From Nitrosomonadales bacterium (GTDB lineage Bacteria > Pseudomonadota > Gammaproteobacteria > Burkholderiales > Gallionellaceae): a stretch of DNA of 64,000 nucleotides. The DNA lies in NCBI GenBank assembly GCA_016721605.1, contig JADKHS010000009.1:31090-95089 (forward strand), given 5' to 3'. Below are positions 39,626-49,742 of this stretch, in pieces (position 1 is the stretch's first letter; each line of letters opens with the position of its first letter). The notes beneath the pieces were generated by a model that saw only the letters and a list, made by a program, of their open reading frames with translations, was not told the DNA's origin and made no database searches. Both the position numbers and the translations under genes were made by a program.

Positions 39626-39902
39626 TAAACAGCAAATGGCTGTCGCACTGACTTACCAAAGTCACGACCCAGCTCCCAGAGTTGTTGCGCAAGGTCGTGG
39701 CCTAATCGCACAGGCAATCATCCAACGCGCCAAAGAGCACGGCGTGTTTGTGCATGAATCGGAGGATTTGGTGGGATTACTGATGCAGGTTGAGCTGGAT
39801 CAACACATTCCACCACAGCTTTATCTGGCTGTAGCAGAACTGCTGACTTGGCTCTACCGCTTGGAGCATGGGGAAATTCCCGCTAATTTCAAATCTGACT
39901 GA
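39612..39902 (+). CDS. FlhB C-terminal-domain-like protein (FlhX type)
   Basis: The protein is 96 residues and corresponds to the cytoplasmic C-terminal domain of FlhB/YscU: AVALTYQSHDPAPRVVAQGRG, IIQRAKEHGVFVHESEDL and VELDQHIPPQLYLAVAELL. The membrane part and the self-cleaving NPTH loop are absent; the domain starts directly downstream of where that loop would be. Stand-alone proteins of this type (FlhX) can replace the cleaved FlhB fragment in some bacteria. It overlaps the FliK-like gene, so the two are probably translated together and may work as a pair. Confidence 0.85.
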   Translation: MKPPNKQQMAVALTYQSHDPAPRVVAQGRGLIAQAIIQRAKEHGVFVHESEDLVGLLMQVELDQHIPPQLYLAVAELLTWLYRLEHGEIPANFKSD

Positions 39903-40125
39903 AAATGTGCACGTCCGTAAACCGAGAAGCTTGGTGGTTCGGGTAATTGAAAGTTGGACTAAATCAATATTTACTGCCGCGATTTTACTTTGGCCGTAGC
40001 AAAATTCTTCAATTGGCTATTCTATTTGGAGCATAAAAAAACCACCTCTTATTTAAGTATCGCCACAAATAACGCTTCGGTAAAATTAGACGATATGTTG
40101 ATTTTTATTTTTAATTAGGTGCGGC

Positions 40126-40887
40126 ATGACCACAAAAAAAGATATTCCGTTAAAAATAGAGCTACTTTCTGATGGTGAAGATAGTGAATTCCGCATACAC
40201 TCAAGCAAGGAAATTCAGTCTATTCTACGCGGCATTGCGAGAACAACCGCGTTCGTAGCACTATATTACGATAATGAAAACGATTTCATTCTGACCACAC
40301 TACTTGGGACTGACGAGCAGCATGTGTGGCTCAACGTCAGTCCCAGGGAGGCGGACAATCGGCGTATTCTGTCAAGCCATAAAATAATTTTCGTCAGTTC
40401 GCACTTACAGGTAAAAGTGCAGTTTGTAGCACACCGCATTGAGAACACCTGGTTTAAAAACCAGAATGCATTTTGTTTACCGATACCCCATAGCCTCTTA
40501 CATTTACAACGACGCGACTATTTCCGCTTGCTCGTCCCCGTTAAAAAACCGCTCACTTGTGTTATTCCAGCCAAGCCAGGCGCACCACTTCTCAAGAACT
40601 GTCCAACCATTATGGACATCGGTGGCGGAGGCGTGGCTCTGGTATGCCAAGAACACGACACCGAGTTTCGGCCGGGAAAAGTTTATTCGGCCTGCCACAT
40701 CCTTCTGCCAAATATTGGCACGCTGACTGCTACGATACTGGTAAAAAATATTTTTATAATAACCATGCAAAATGGTGAGATCAAAAAACGTGCAGGCTGC
40801 GAATTTATTCACTTGAATGGCACGATGGCAATCCTGCTACAGCGCTATCTTACCCATCTACAGAGCGAAAATCTAACTCAGCGGTAA
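40126..40887 (+). CDS. ycgR: YcgR-type c-di-GMP-binding flagellar brake protein
   Basis: YcgR binds c-di-GMP through its PilZ domain and then slows the flagellar motor by contacting MotA/FliG. The N-terminal YcgR domain (residues 1-120) is followed by a PilZ domain. HLQRRDYFRLLVP contains the RxxxR motif, and IMDIGGGGVALVC is the (D/N)xSxxG motif in a slightly altered form (Gly for Ser). The length is 253 residues. It fits with the diguanylate cyclase gene upstream of fliC. A 220-base gap upstream holds its own promoter region, not resolved. Confidence 0.85.
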   Translation: MTTKKDIPLKIELLSDGEDSEFRIHSSKEIQSILRGIARTTAFVALYYDNENDFILTTLLGTDEQHVWLNVSPREADNRRILSSHKIIFVSSHLQVKVQFVAHRIENTWFKNQNAFCLPIPHSLLHLQRRDYFRLLVPVKKPLTCVIPAKPGAPLLKNCPTIMDIGGGGVALVCQEHDTEFRPGKVYSACHILLPNIGTLTATILVKNIFIITMQNGEIKKRAGCEFIHLNGTMAILLQRYLTHLQSENLTQR

Positions 40888-41002
40888 TATGTTAAGCGTG
40901 TATTTCCATACACAAAACTACACGCTAGAGCGTTACTGAATACCGCATTACAAACACTCAAATTACACAGTGATCACCCGCACTCATGCTGCACCACTGA
41001 GT

Positions 41003-41323
41003 TTATACCTGCATGTTCATAATATCGTTATAAGCGGCAATCACCTTGTTGCGGACCTGCACCGTAGCCTGGAAAGAAATGTTCGCTTTTTGCCCTTCTA
41101 TCATCACGTCTCTCAAGCTAACCTTATCATTACCCAATACAAATTCCTTTTGCATGGCTTCGGCGTGATTTTGCGCCTGAGCTACACCGTCCAATGAAGA
41201 TTTCAGCACGCTGGCGAAATCTGTCGTTGTAGCTGCAGCGGTTTTCGGTACAGTCCCGCCCTGCGCCAAGATCATTGCAGCGCGCATTTCAACCAGCAAG
41301 CTATCCATTCCAGAGACATTCAT
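41003..41323 (-). CDS. fliE: Flagellar hook-basal body protein FliE
   Basis: FliE joins the MS ring to the rod and is the first rod-type export substrate. The 106-residue protein has the conserved C-terminal half FVLGNDKVSLRDVMIEGQKA and ISFQATVQVRNKVIAAYNDI, ending MNMQV. It lies on the minus strand, divergent from fliF, whereas in many proteobacteria fliE precedes fliF on the same strand. The 274-base gap to fliF should hold two divergent promoters. Confidence 0.94.
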   Translation of the reverse strand: MNVSGMDSLLVEMRAAMILAQGGTVPKTAAATTTDFASVLKSSLDGVAQAQNHAEAMQKEFVLGNDKVSLRDVMIEGQKANISFQATVQVRNKVIAAYNDIMNMQV

Positions 41324-41597
41324 AATTTACCTCCATCGTTCGAATGTGCACCTTATCACCTACTTTTTCCATTTTAACCTCAGAAAAGCTGGAGAATTTT
41401 ATCGCTTTTCACAGTACCGCATTTGAGACGTCTGGTGATAATACAGAGCATGCGTATTACTAAATTAATAATTCAAATGTGCACTATGAAACAACAGCAA
41501 TTTGCAACGGGCAATTTTCCCACCGCACTTTAGTTGTCTGATGTACTGGTATAGCCAATATGATATTTAAAATAAACATAAGTTGCGGCGAAATAAA

Positions 41598-43232
41598 ATG
41601 GCAGAAAACAATTTAACCCCTACGCTGCTGCAATCGTTTGGTGGGTTCAACAGTAAGCAAAGCATAGGCCTTCTGGTCGCTGCCGCAGCCACAATCGCAT
41701 TGGTCTTCGGCATGTGGACATGGGGAAAAACGCCTGATTACCGCGTGTTGTATGGCAATCTTTCCGATCGCGATGGTGGGGCTATCATCGAATCTCTTCA
41801 ACAAATGAACGTACCTTACAAATTCGCTGAAGGAGGCGGTGCGCTGCTTGTTCCCGCCGATCAAGTACATGAGGTACGCTTGCGCATGGCTTCACAGGGC
41901 TTACCCAAGGGAAGCTTGGCCGGGTTCGAGTTGATGGAAAATCAAAAATTCGGCACCAGCCAATTTCTAGAACAGATGAATTACCAACGCGCTCTGGAAG
42001 GCGAGTTAGCGCGTTCGGTGCAAACACTGGCTTCCGTACAAAGCGCACGCGTGCATTTGGCTATACCCAAACAGACAGTATTTGTAAAAGAGCAACAGCA
42101 ACCCGGCGCATCTGTGGTACTGACACTGCATCCTGGCCGAATTCTGGATGGAAGCCAGATTAGCGGTATCGTGCATTTGATTTCCAGCAGCGTGCCTAAT
42201 ATGCCCGCTAAAAATGTTACCGTAGTAGACCAAAGCGGCGCGCTATTAAGCTCTGTCAAAGAGGGTAGTGCGGGTCAAATGGACGCTACTCAAATTAGCT
42301 ATGTGCGGAAAATTGAGCAAGACTATATCAATCGTATTGAAGCGATCATCACGCCATTAATCGGCGCAAATAATGTACGGGCACAAGTTACCGCTGACGT
42401 CGATTTCGCACAAACTGAACAGACCGCAGAAAGCTACAAACCCAACCAAGATCCAAAAGAATCCACTTTGCGCAGCCAGCAGACCATGGCTTCGACAAAT
42501 GGCGGTGCCCCAAGCGCGTCTGGCGTTCCAGGCGCACTATCGAATCAGCCGCCAGTCCCTGCTACCGCACCTATCGTCACCCCGTCCAGCTCAGTTGCGG
42601 CTGCAACTGTTGGCACAACAAGCTCTCTCAAAGAATCCACCGTCAATTATGAAGTGGATCGCACTATCCGCCACACCAAATTGCCTGTAGGCAGCATTAA
42701 GCGTCTGTCAGTTGCAGTGGTGCTAAACAATCGCACCATTACCGACAAAAATGGGAAAAAAAGCTCCAAACCGCTTAATGACAGCGAGAAAGAGCAAATC
42801 ACCGCACTGGTGAAAGATGCCATGGGCTTTAACGCCAGCCGCGGTGACAGTCTGAACGTCCTGAACAGTGCCTTCAATGTTGAAAAAGAAGTGTTAGTTC
42901 CAGAAGAACCCTTTTGGAAACGGCCAGAAATGATTGCCTTAGCAAAGGACATACTGAAATATCTACTAATCACAGGTATCGCGCTATACCTGATACTTGG
43001 TGTCATTCGCCCCGCATTAAGAAATTTTGCTGCCGCCGCTGCACCCGCAGTGGAGAGCAAAACTGATGATGTTCTGCAAACTGCGGCTTCGGAGCACAGT
43101 ACTACGCAAAACACAGCACAGCAAGCAAAGAGTTCTTATGAAAACAATTTGGAGATCGCAAAAAAAATAGCAGGACAAGATCCCAAAATCGTGGCATCAG
43201 TCGTTCAAGGATGGGTGAATAGCAATGAGTGA
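41598..43232 (+). CDS. fliF: Flagellar M-ring protein FliF
   Basis: FliF builds the MS ring in the inner membrane. One N-terminal helix (IGLLVAAAATIALVFGMWTW) is followed by the ring-building motifs RVLYGNLSDRDGGAII and LPKGSLAGFELMENQKFG, then a variable Pro/Ser/Ala-rich loop (about residues 290-350). A second helix (YLLITGIALYLILGVI) leads to a C-terminal tail that binds FliG (KKIAGQDPKIVASVVQGWV). The ATG at 41598 is preferred to an upstream TTG at 41583. It overlaps fliG by eight bases. Confidence 0.95.
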   Translation: MAENNLTPTLLQSFGGFNSKQSIGLLVAAAATIALVFGMWTWGKTPDYRVLYGNLSDRDGGAIIESLQQMNVPYKFAEGGGALLVPADQVHEVRLRMASQGLPKGSLAGFELMENQKFGTSQFLEQMNYQRALEGELARSVQTLASVQSARVHLAIPKQTVFVKEQQQPGASVVLTLHPGRILDGSQISGIVHLISSSVPNMPAKNVTVVDQSGALLSSVKEGSAGQMDATQISYVRKIEQDYINRIEAIITPLIGANNVRAQVTADVDFAQTEQTAESYKPNQDPKESTLRSQQTMASTNGGAPSASGVPGALSNQPPVPATAPIVTPSSSVAAATVGTTSSLKESTVNYEVDRTIRHTKLPVGSIKRLSVAVVLNNRTITDKNGKKSSKPLNDSEKEQITALVKDAMGFNASRGDSLNVLNSAFNVEKEVLVPEEPFWKRPEMIALAKDILKYLLITGIALYLILGVIRPALRNFAAAAAPAVESKTDDVLQTAASEHSTTQNTAQQAKSSYENNLEIAKKIAGQDPKIVASVVQGWVNSNE

Positions 43233-44224
43233 CGCAGGCATCAATAAAAGCGCGATTCTTCTCATGACACTTGGTGAAAGCGAGGCCGCAGAGGTACTGA
43301 AATATCTCGAACCGAGGGAAGTACAAAAGATCAGTTCTGCCATGATAGCGCTCAAAAACCTGACGCACGAACAGATTAGCAATGTTTTCGATGAGTTTCA
43401 TGAAATTGCCGCACAAAAAACAACCGTCGGCATGGATGCAAGCGATTATATCCGCAGCATGCTGACCAAAGCGCTGGGAGACGACAAGGCGGCAGGCTTG
43501 CTTGATCGCATTTTGCACAATAGCGATACCAGCGGAATAGAAAGCCTTAAATGGATGGATCCGGCATCAGTCGCTGAACTGGTGTCCAACGAACACCCAC
43601 AGATCATAGCCGCAATACTTGTGCATCTCGAACCAGACATGGCTGCCGGCATCTTGGGTTTATTGACCGAACGAACGCGCAGTGACGTCCTATTGCGTAT
43701 TGCCACGCTTGATGGGGTGCAGCCCACCGCCCTACGTGAGCTTAACGATGTATTAACCAAGCTTTTGACTGGCAACGCAGTTAATAAGAAGCGTATTAAG
43801 GGCGGCGTTCGCACCGCAGCGAATATCCTCAATTTTATGGGCAGCGTGCAGGAAGGTGTCGTTATTGAAATAGTCCGCAGCCATGACGCCGATTTGGCGC
43901 AAAAAATTCTTGATGAAATGTTCGTATTTGAAAACCTGCTAGACGTCGACGACCGCGGTATTCAGGTCGTTCTGCGTGAAGTTCAGTCCGAATCCCTGAT
44001 TGTGGCACTGAAAGGCGCGAGCGAAGAACTACGTGAAAAAAATCTTTAAAAATATGTCGCAGCGTGCCGGTGACATGCTACGTGAAGATTTAAGTGGAAA
44101 AGGTCCGGTTAAAGTCAGCGAAGTAGAGGCGGAACAAAAAGAAATTTTAAGGATAGTACACCGACTGTCAGACGAAGGGCAGATCACTTTAGGTGGCAAA
44201 GGAGGGGAAGAATCCTATGCCTGA
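43225..44224 (+). CDS. fliG: Flagellar motor switch protein FliG, one frameshift
   Basis: FliG is the switch protein that contacts the stator MotA and generates torque. N-terminal, middle (EHPQIIAAILVHLEP) and C-terminal parts are present. Torque-region residues are seen in FVFENLLDVDDRGIQVVLREV. The frame breaks in a run of seven As at 44036-44042. With six As the protein continues REKIFKNMSQRAGDMLREDL and ends normally with EAEQKEILRIVHRL and GGKGGEESYA. An intact product would be 332 residues, the family size. The break is probably a homopolymer error. Confidence 0.93.
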
Positions 44225-44834
44225 TACTGTCACCCCCAAGGAACAACTCACCGCCTATCAGCGCTGGGAGCTACCTGCCTTCGATGTGGTGAAGGCAGTG
44301 GAGCCCCCCCCGATCAATCTGCCTACCGCAGCCCAGATTGAACACATCCACATGCAGGCGCATGAAGAAGGCTATCAGGCTGGTTATGTTGAGGGCATGA
44401 AACAGGCCGGTACAGAAGCACAACGCATCGCAAAGATACTGGAATCGCTGAACAAAGAATTGCAAAACGTGGATCAGCAAATCGCCCAGGACTTGCTGAA
44501 CCTGGCGTTAGAAATTGCTAAACAGATGTTACAACAAGCACTCAAAATCAAGCCAGAATTGCTGCTAAGTGTGGTGCATGCAGCTATTGGTGAGCTGCCC
44601 TATTTCAATCAAAATGCCCATCTTGTATTGCATTCCGATGATGCAGCGCTACTGCGCACAAGCATGGGTGAACAACTGCTTCATGCCGGTTGGAAAGTTT
44701 TCGAAGATAACCAAATTGAACGCGGTGGTTGCCGTGTGGAAACAGCACACAGCCAGATTGACGCTACTTTGCCCAAACGCTGGCAACGAGTTGTCGCCTC
44801 TATCGGACAAGACAACGCATGGCTGGAATCATGA
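44217..44834 (+). CDS. fliH: Flagellar assembly protein FliH
   Basis: FliH is the stator-like regulator of the export ATPase FliI. The 205-residue protein has a charged coil (HEEGYQAGYVEGMKQAGTEA) with the FliH GxxxG-like pattern, then the conserved C-terminal domain (LNLALEIAKQMLQQALKIKP, GGCRVETAHSQIDATLPKRW). The ATG at 44217 has GGAGGGG upstream and overlaps the fliG end by eight bases. Its TGA forms ATGA with the fliI start. Confidence 0.9.
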   Translation: MPDTVTPKEQLTAYQRWELPAFDVVKAVEPPPINLPTAAQIEHIHMQAHEEGYQAGYVEGMKQAGTEAQRIAKILESLNKELQNVDQQIAQDLLNLALEIAKQMLQQALKIKPELLLSVVHAAIGELPYFNQNAHLVLHSDDAALLRTSMGEQLLHAGWKVFEDNQIERGGCRVETAHSQIDATLPKRWQRVVASIGQDNAWLES

Positions 44835-46271
44835 CCTCCCCTACCCAAATCCCCCCAACCATTCTGGCTTCCGTAGGTGACCATGCCCAGCATTGGCAAG
44901 CCTGCCTACAAGACAATCAAGAATTAATCGCACAGAGCAAACCCTTGCTAATCAGTGGCCGCTTAACCAAGGTCACCGGGCTAGTGATGGAAGCCGTTGG
45001 TTTGAAGATGGCGGTTGGCAGCACGTGTGTTATCGAATTACCCAACAATCGAATCGAAGCGGAAGTGGTCGGATTCTCTGGGGAAAAAATATTTCTGATG
45101 CCAGAAAATGATGTTCATGGTCTGATACCCGGCGCGCGCGTAGTACCGCTAGAACCGGTAAGTACACCATTGCTGGGCAGCAAACAGCGTACATTCCGGC
45201 GGCGTGCGACTGATCACACACGCCACTTGCCAGTAGGTGACAAGCTGCTAGGCCGAGTGCTGGATGGAGCGGGCCGTCCACTGGATCAGTTGGGACCGCT
45301 AGTGGCAGTAACAACCGCTCCTTCGCAAAGCCGTCCCATCAATCCACTGAACCGCGCACCGATCAAGGACGTTCTGGATGTCGGCGTGCGAGCCATCAAT
45401 AATCTACTCACTGTCGGACGCGGCCAACGCATGGGCCTATTTGCTGGCAGTGGTGTAGGAAAAAGTGTGTTGCTCGGCATGATGGCACGGTACACCAGCG
45501 CCGATGTTATCGTGGTGGGATTGATAGGCGAACGTGGCCGCGAGGTAAAAATTCATCACTCACATTCTCGGAACAGAGGGTATGGCACGTTCAGTTGTAG
45601 TTGCAGCCCCTGCCGACACCAGTCCACTCATGCGCTTGCAAGGTGCAGCCTATGCCACAACGATCGCCGAATATTTTCGTGGCCAGGGCAAGCATGTATT
45701 GCTGATTATGGATTCGCTTACCCGCTATGCCATGGCACAGCGTGAAATTGCACTGGCGATTGGCGAGCCGCCCGCCACCAAGGGCTACCCGCCATCGGTA
45801 TTCGCCAAGCTGCCCCAGTTGGTGGAGCGTGCCGGTAACGGTACGGAAGGCGGCGGCTCGATCACCGCGTTTTATACTGTATTAACTGAAGGCGACGACC
45901 AACAAGATCCCATCGCCGATAGTGCACGTGCCATTTTGGATGGCCACATCGTATTATCCCGCCGCTTGGCTGAACAAGGCCACTATCCGGCCATAGACAT
46001 CGAGGCCTCCATTAGCCGCGCTATGAGCAGCCTTGTTTCAGAACAGCATTTCACTCTGGTACACCGTTTCAAACACCTGTATGCACATTACCAACGCAAC
46101 CACGATTTGATCAGTGTTGGTGCATATGTCAGTGGCAGTGATCCGCTATTAGACGAAGGGCTTGCGCGCTATCCCTATATGGAGCAGTTCCTCAAGCAAG
46201 GCATGTTCGAACGTGAATCCTACTCTAGTGGCGTCGCCGCTTTTAGCCACCTATTTGAAAATCAGCACTGA
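44831..46271 (+). CDS. fliI: Flagellum-specific ATP synthase FliI, one frameshift
   Basis: FliI is the cytoplasmic ATPase that energises and unfolds flagellar export substrates. It resembles the F1 beta subunit. Walker A is GLFAGSGVGKSVLLGMM and Walker B is VLLIMDSLTRYA; the KGYPPSVFAKLPQLVERAG segment is typical. The frame is lost near 45547-45551 (taaaaattc), where two bases seem missing; REVKEFITHILGTEGMARS is expected. With that repair the protein is about 480 residues, the family size. The start overlaps fliH (ATGA). Confidence 0.93.
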
Positions 46272-46283
46272 GGCAGCTAAACC

Positions 46284-46744
46284 ATGACCAAGACATTTTC
46301 CATGCAACCACTGGTACATTTAGCCCATCAAAAAAACGAAGATGCCAGTAAAAAGTTTGGCTAACTAATCCAGCAGCAAAAGCCGCGCAAACCAAGCTGC
46401 ATACATTGGAACAGTATCGTGAAGATTATCAGGCACGTCTACAACAAGCGGTAATAAACGGTATCAACCAAACTAGCTTGCGTAATTTTCAAGACTTCAT
46501 CCTCCGTCTGGATGAGGCAGTTGCACAGCAACGGAATGCCCTTGAACATATACTCCGCTTGATACAAGCCGGGCGCAACGAGTTGGCAAATACACAGCGC
46601 AATATGAAATCCTTCGATACGTTGGCACAGCGTCATCTAGAAAGCGAAAAAAAGCTGCAAGACAAATTAGAACAGCGACAACAGGACGAACATACTGGGC
46701 GCCACTCTGCACTCAAAGCCAGGGCCGCACAAAACGAAACTTAA
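46284..46744 (+). CDS. fliJ: Flagellar FliJ protein, stop codon and frameshift near the N-terminus
   Basis: FliJ is a small coiled-coil protein of the export gate, the central-stalk partner of FliI. The first 26 codons (MTKTFSMQPLVHLAHQKNED...) end at TAA 46362-46364. After it LIQQQK continues in the same frame, then one base is lost near 46383 and the remainder reads AAQTKLHTLEQYREDYQARL and on through LAQRHLESEKKLQDK. The C-terminal piece is helical and of normal length. FliJ can be dispensable in some backgrounds, so true loss is possible, although other errors in this window favour a sequencing cause. Confidence 0.8.
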
Positions 46745-46762
46745 CTTCAGAGAGGAGGCATC

Positions 46763-47836
46763 ATGCAAAATACAATTACCCCAGTAGCCGTACCTGCCGT
46801 ACCTGCCGCGCCAGCATCATATACACCCACAGAAGTGGATGGCACAGCGCAGGTCGAGCTTTTCGGTAACGTGCTGGCGCGCCAACTTGCGAATAGTGTC
46901 CAGCTTGGCGAACCCAATATTCCCGACACTGGCCTATCTATAACTTCCACCACAGATAATATACTCACGATTACGCCCAGCAACGAGCAACCTAGCGAAC
47001 CACAAGCGCCCATCCCGGACGGTACCAACCCTTTACCCAGCGATATGCTGGCAGCATTATTACCGCATAACATTGCCCCACAAATATCAATCCGCAGCAC
47101 GCAGTCTATTCAACCAGAAACTGTTACAGATGATAATCGGGCACAATCCATCAGTACGCGAAAAATGCCCTTGGGATACGAGGCACCAGACATTGCAAAA
47201 GCAACTTTAAAATACGACACTTCTGACACCACACTGGAAATCATGAATTCCTTTGATGGTAACAAAAGCGTAACACCATTGATCGAATCACAACTTTCCA
47301 CCCAATCCCTTACCCAGGTCAGCGCGCCACAGCCTAATACAATAGCCCTGGCCACGCTACAAACCCAAACATCAAGTGCCGATAACCTGAATGTACAAAC
47401 ACAACTTACTGTAAACACGCCATTGGTAGATGGTGCCTGGGCTGATGAATTTAGCCAAAAAATCACATGGATGGCTACCCAGAATGGACAAAGCGCTGAA
47501 TTGCATTTGAATCCGCCCCAACTCGGCCCGCTGGATGTGTTAATCAAAGTTGATGGTGACCAGGCTACTGCACTATTCAGTTCACCACATGCCGCTGTAC
47601 GTGATGCGATAGAACAGGCGCTACCTAAGCTTCGTGAAATGCTGGCCGATAACGGAATCATGCTGGGCAATGCCTCGGTAAGCGATCAATCTGCCAGGGA
47701 ACAGCAGGCGAAACACACAGACCAACAGCACAAAAAAGAAGGCTGGCAAGCTAAGATCGACCAGTCTGTCTTCGTCAGCGGCACCCAAGCCAAATCTGGG
47801 CACCACCATCAGGGATTAGTAGACACATTTGCCTAA
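46763..47836 (+). CDS. fliK: Flagellar hook-length control protein FliK
   Basis: FliK measures hook length and switches export from hook to filament subunits. The N-terminal 210 residues are Thr/Pro/Gln-rich and poorly conserved. The C-terminal Flg_hook domain is clear: WADEFSQKITWMATQNGQ, AELHLNPPQLGPLDVLIKVD and FSSPHAAVRDAIEQALPKLR. The length is 357 residues. AGGAGG precedes the ATG. The position after fliJ is standard. Confidence 0.92.
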   Translation: MQNTITPVAVPAVPAAPASYTPTEVDGTAQVELFGNVLARQLANSVQLGEPNIPDTGLSITSTTDNILTITPSNEQPSEPQAPIPDGTNPLPSDMLAALLPHNIAPQISIRSTQSIQPETVTDDNRAQSISTRKMPLGYEAPDIAKATLKYDTSDTTLEIMNSFDGNKSVTPLIESQLSTQSLTQVSAPQPNTIALATLQTQTSSADNLNVQTQLTVNTPLVDGAWADEFSQKITWMATQNGQSAELHLNPPQLGPLDVLIKVDGDQATALFSSPHAAVRDAIEQALPKLREMLADNGIMLGNASVSDQSAREQQAKHTDQQHKKEGWQAKIDQSVFVSGTQAKSGHHHQGLVDTFA

Positions 47837-48045
47837 TGGAAAAATCGATAAGCACCGTAAATATTCAAGTACCTATTTTTAAAAATTGCCCTGGTTTTAT
47901 TTCACTCTATTTTATGAACAAGAGGGCTACCCTACTAAACCAGGTCATGTTTAATTGCCAAGTTAGATGGGATTCTCCGCCTTATTCCGTTTATCACACC
48001 GATTGAATTTCTCTGATAATCCCACTCAGAAGATAAGGAGCAGCA

Positions 48046-48736
48046 ATGGCAAAACCAACACCAAAAAAAGACGCATCGGACTCCGCGCCAGCTGGCGCTA
48101 CGGCAAAACCAAACGGCAAAAAAAAATTATTTATCATTATAGGTAGTGTCTTAGCTTTAGGGATTGCAGGCGGCGCAGGATGGTATTTTACCAAGGGTGG
48201 CGATCACAATGACAAGAATGCCAAAAAAGCGCCACAACACGCCGAGCAACCAAAATTTATTGCATTAGAGCCTTTTACGGTTAACTTGCAACGTGAGTCA
48301 GCTGACCAATTTTTACAAATTGGCATAACACTAAAAATATTTCAGCCAGAACTAGAAGAAAAAATTAAGCAAAATTTGCCAGAAATCCGCAGCCGCCTGC
48401 TGGTACTGCTATCCGGCAAATACGCTTCAGAACTGGTTGCATCCAAAGGCAAAACAAAACTCGTCAAAGAAATTATTGCAGAAACTGAGACCGTGCTTGG
48501 CCTGCGTACTAGGCACGCCCCGCACCCTAAACCCATTGCCCCTCCCCCCCCCCGTGGAAGCGGCAAGCTCGGTAGACGGAGCTAACCCAGAGGAATCACC
48601 CGCCACAACAGAAGTTGCAGAGGGCGGGGCAGAAGGAGCGGCAGCAGCAGTAAAAGAAGTCGTACCTGCCAAACCAAGTAACGAGACGAATGAAAACATC
48701 ATAGACGTGTTATTTACCTCGTTTATTATCCAGTAA
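48046..48736 (+). CDS. fliL: Flagellar basal body-associated protein FliL, one frameshift
   Basis: FliL is a single-pass inner-membrane protein near the stator. A Lys/Ala-rich N-terminus and one helix (LFIIIGSVLALGIAGGAGW) precede a periplasmic domain with PFTVNLQRESADQFLQIGI and EIRSRLLVLLSGK. The expected C-terminus IDVLFTSFIIQ is in another frame. The shift lies in a run of ten Cs (48544-48553). The restored protein has an unusual Pro/Glu/Ala insert (PVEAASSVDGANPEESPATT) in the C-terminal part. A 209-base gap separates it from fliK. Confidence 0.88.
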
Positions 48737-48743
48737 AGAATCC

Positions 48744-49742
48744 ATGAGCGATTTTCTCTCCCAAGATGAAGTTGACTCACTGCTCAAAGGAGTAACTGGA
48801 GAAGCGGATGAAGTAGCTGCGCCAGCTGAAGCAGCAGGTACTGTACGCCCGTATAACATGGGTACGCAGGAGCGTATCGTACGTGGGCGCATGCCCACGA
48901 TGGAAATTATCAATGAACGCTTTGCGCGTCTATTCAGAATTTCTTTATTCAATTTGATCAGGCGTACTGCAGAAATTTCAGTGGGACCGATACGCGTCCA
49001 GAAATTCAGTGAATTCCTCCGCAATCTACCTATACCTGCCAACATCAACATCGTGCAAGCCAAGCCTTTACGTGGCAATGGGCTGTTTATCTTTGATCCC
49101 AACCTGGTTTTTTTGGTGGTCGACAACATGTTCGGTGGTGATGGGCGTTTTCACACCCGGGTCGAGGGACGCGAATTCACACAAACCGAACAGCGCATCA
49201 TCCAACAACTGTTGGCTGCCGTATTCGAGTCTTATAACAAAGCTTGGCAAGCTGTATATGCGTTGAAATTTGAGTTTGTGCGTTCGGAATTAAATCCGCA
49301 GTTCGCCAATATCGCCACACCAAACGAAGTAGTAGTGACCACCACTTTCGACATTGAATTCGGCGGACTAGGCGGGGCATTTCATGTATTGACTCCTTAT
49401 TCAATGATAGAACCGCTCCGCGAGCGGCTCTATAGCACCATGCAAGGCGACCATATGGCTGTAGACAAGCGCTGGCTACGCACTATCCAACAAGTGCAGT
49501 CCGCAGAAATTGAGCTGACTGCGATTCTCGGCCAAGCCCAAATTACATTTGAGAAAGTACTGGGAATGCGCAGCGGCGATTTCATCCCCTTGGATGTGGA
49601 AGATAGTATTACGGCGCTAGTGAATGAAGTACCCGTAATGAAATGCAAGTACGGCATTTTCAACAACCAATACGCCCTTAAAGTAGAAAAAATGCTGAGC
49701 AGCACAAGTGGCGATTCGGCTAATGGAGACAATGATGACTGA
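48744..49742 (+). CDS. fliM: Flagellar motor switch protein FliM
   Basis: FliM forms the C ring with FliG and FliN and binds phosphorylated CheY. The CheY-binding N-terminus MSDFLSQDEVDSLLKGV is intact. The middle domain has NMGTQERIVRGRMPTMEIIN and GNGLFIFDPNLVFLVVDNMF, and the C-terminal FliN-like domain has AEIELTAILGQAQITFEKVL. The length is 332 residues. It starts eight bases after fliL and overlaps fliN by eight. Confidence 0.95.
   Translation: MSDFLSQDEVDSLLKGVTGEADEVAAPAEAAGTVRPYNMGTQERIVRGRMPTMEIINERFARLFRISLFNLIRRTAEISVGPIRVQKFSEFLRNLPIPANINIVQAKPLRGNGLFIFDPNLVFLVVDNMFGGDGRFHTRVEGREFTQTEQRIIQQLLAAVFESYNKAWQAVYALKFEFVRSELNPQFANIATPNEVVVTTTFDIEFGGLGGAFHVLTPYSMIEPLRERLYSTMQGDHMAVDKRWLRTIQQVQSAEIELTAILGQAQITFEKVLGMRSGDFIPLDVEDSITALVNEVPVMKCKYGIFNNQYALKVEKMLSSTSGDSANGDNDD

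Noticed and set aside
47110..47670. Minus-strand ORF of 186 codons inside fliK
   Set aside because: Shadow of the fliK frame with no supporting features.
47889..47944. CCTGGTTT...AAACCAGG inverted repeat after fliK
   Set aside because: Eight-base stem with a 40-base loop and no T run; could be chance.
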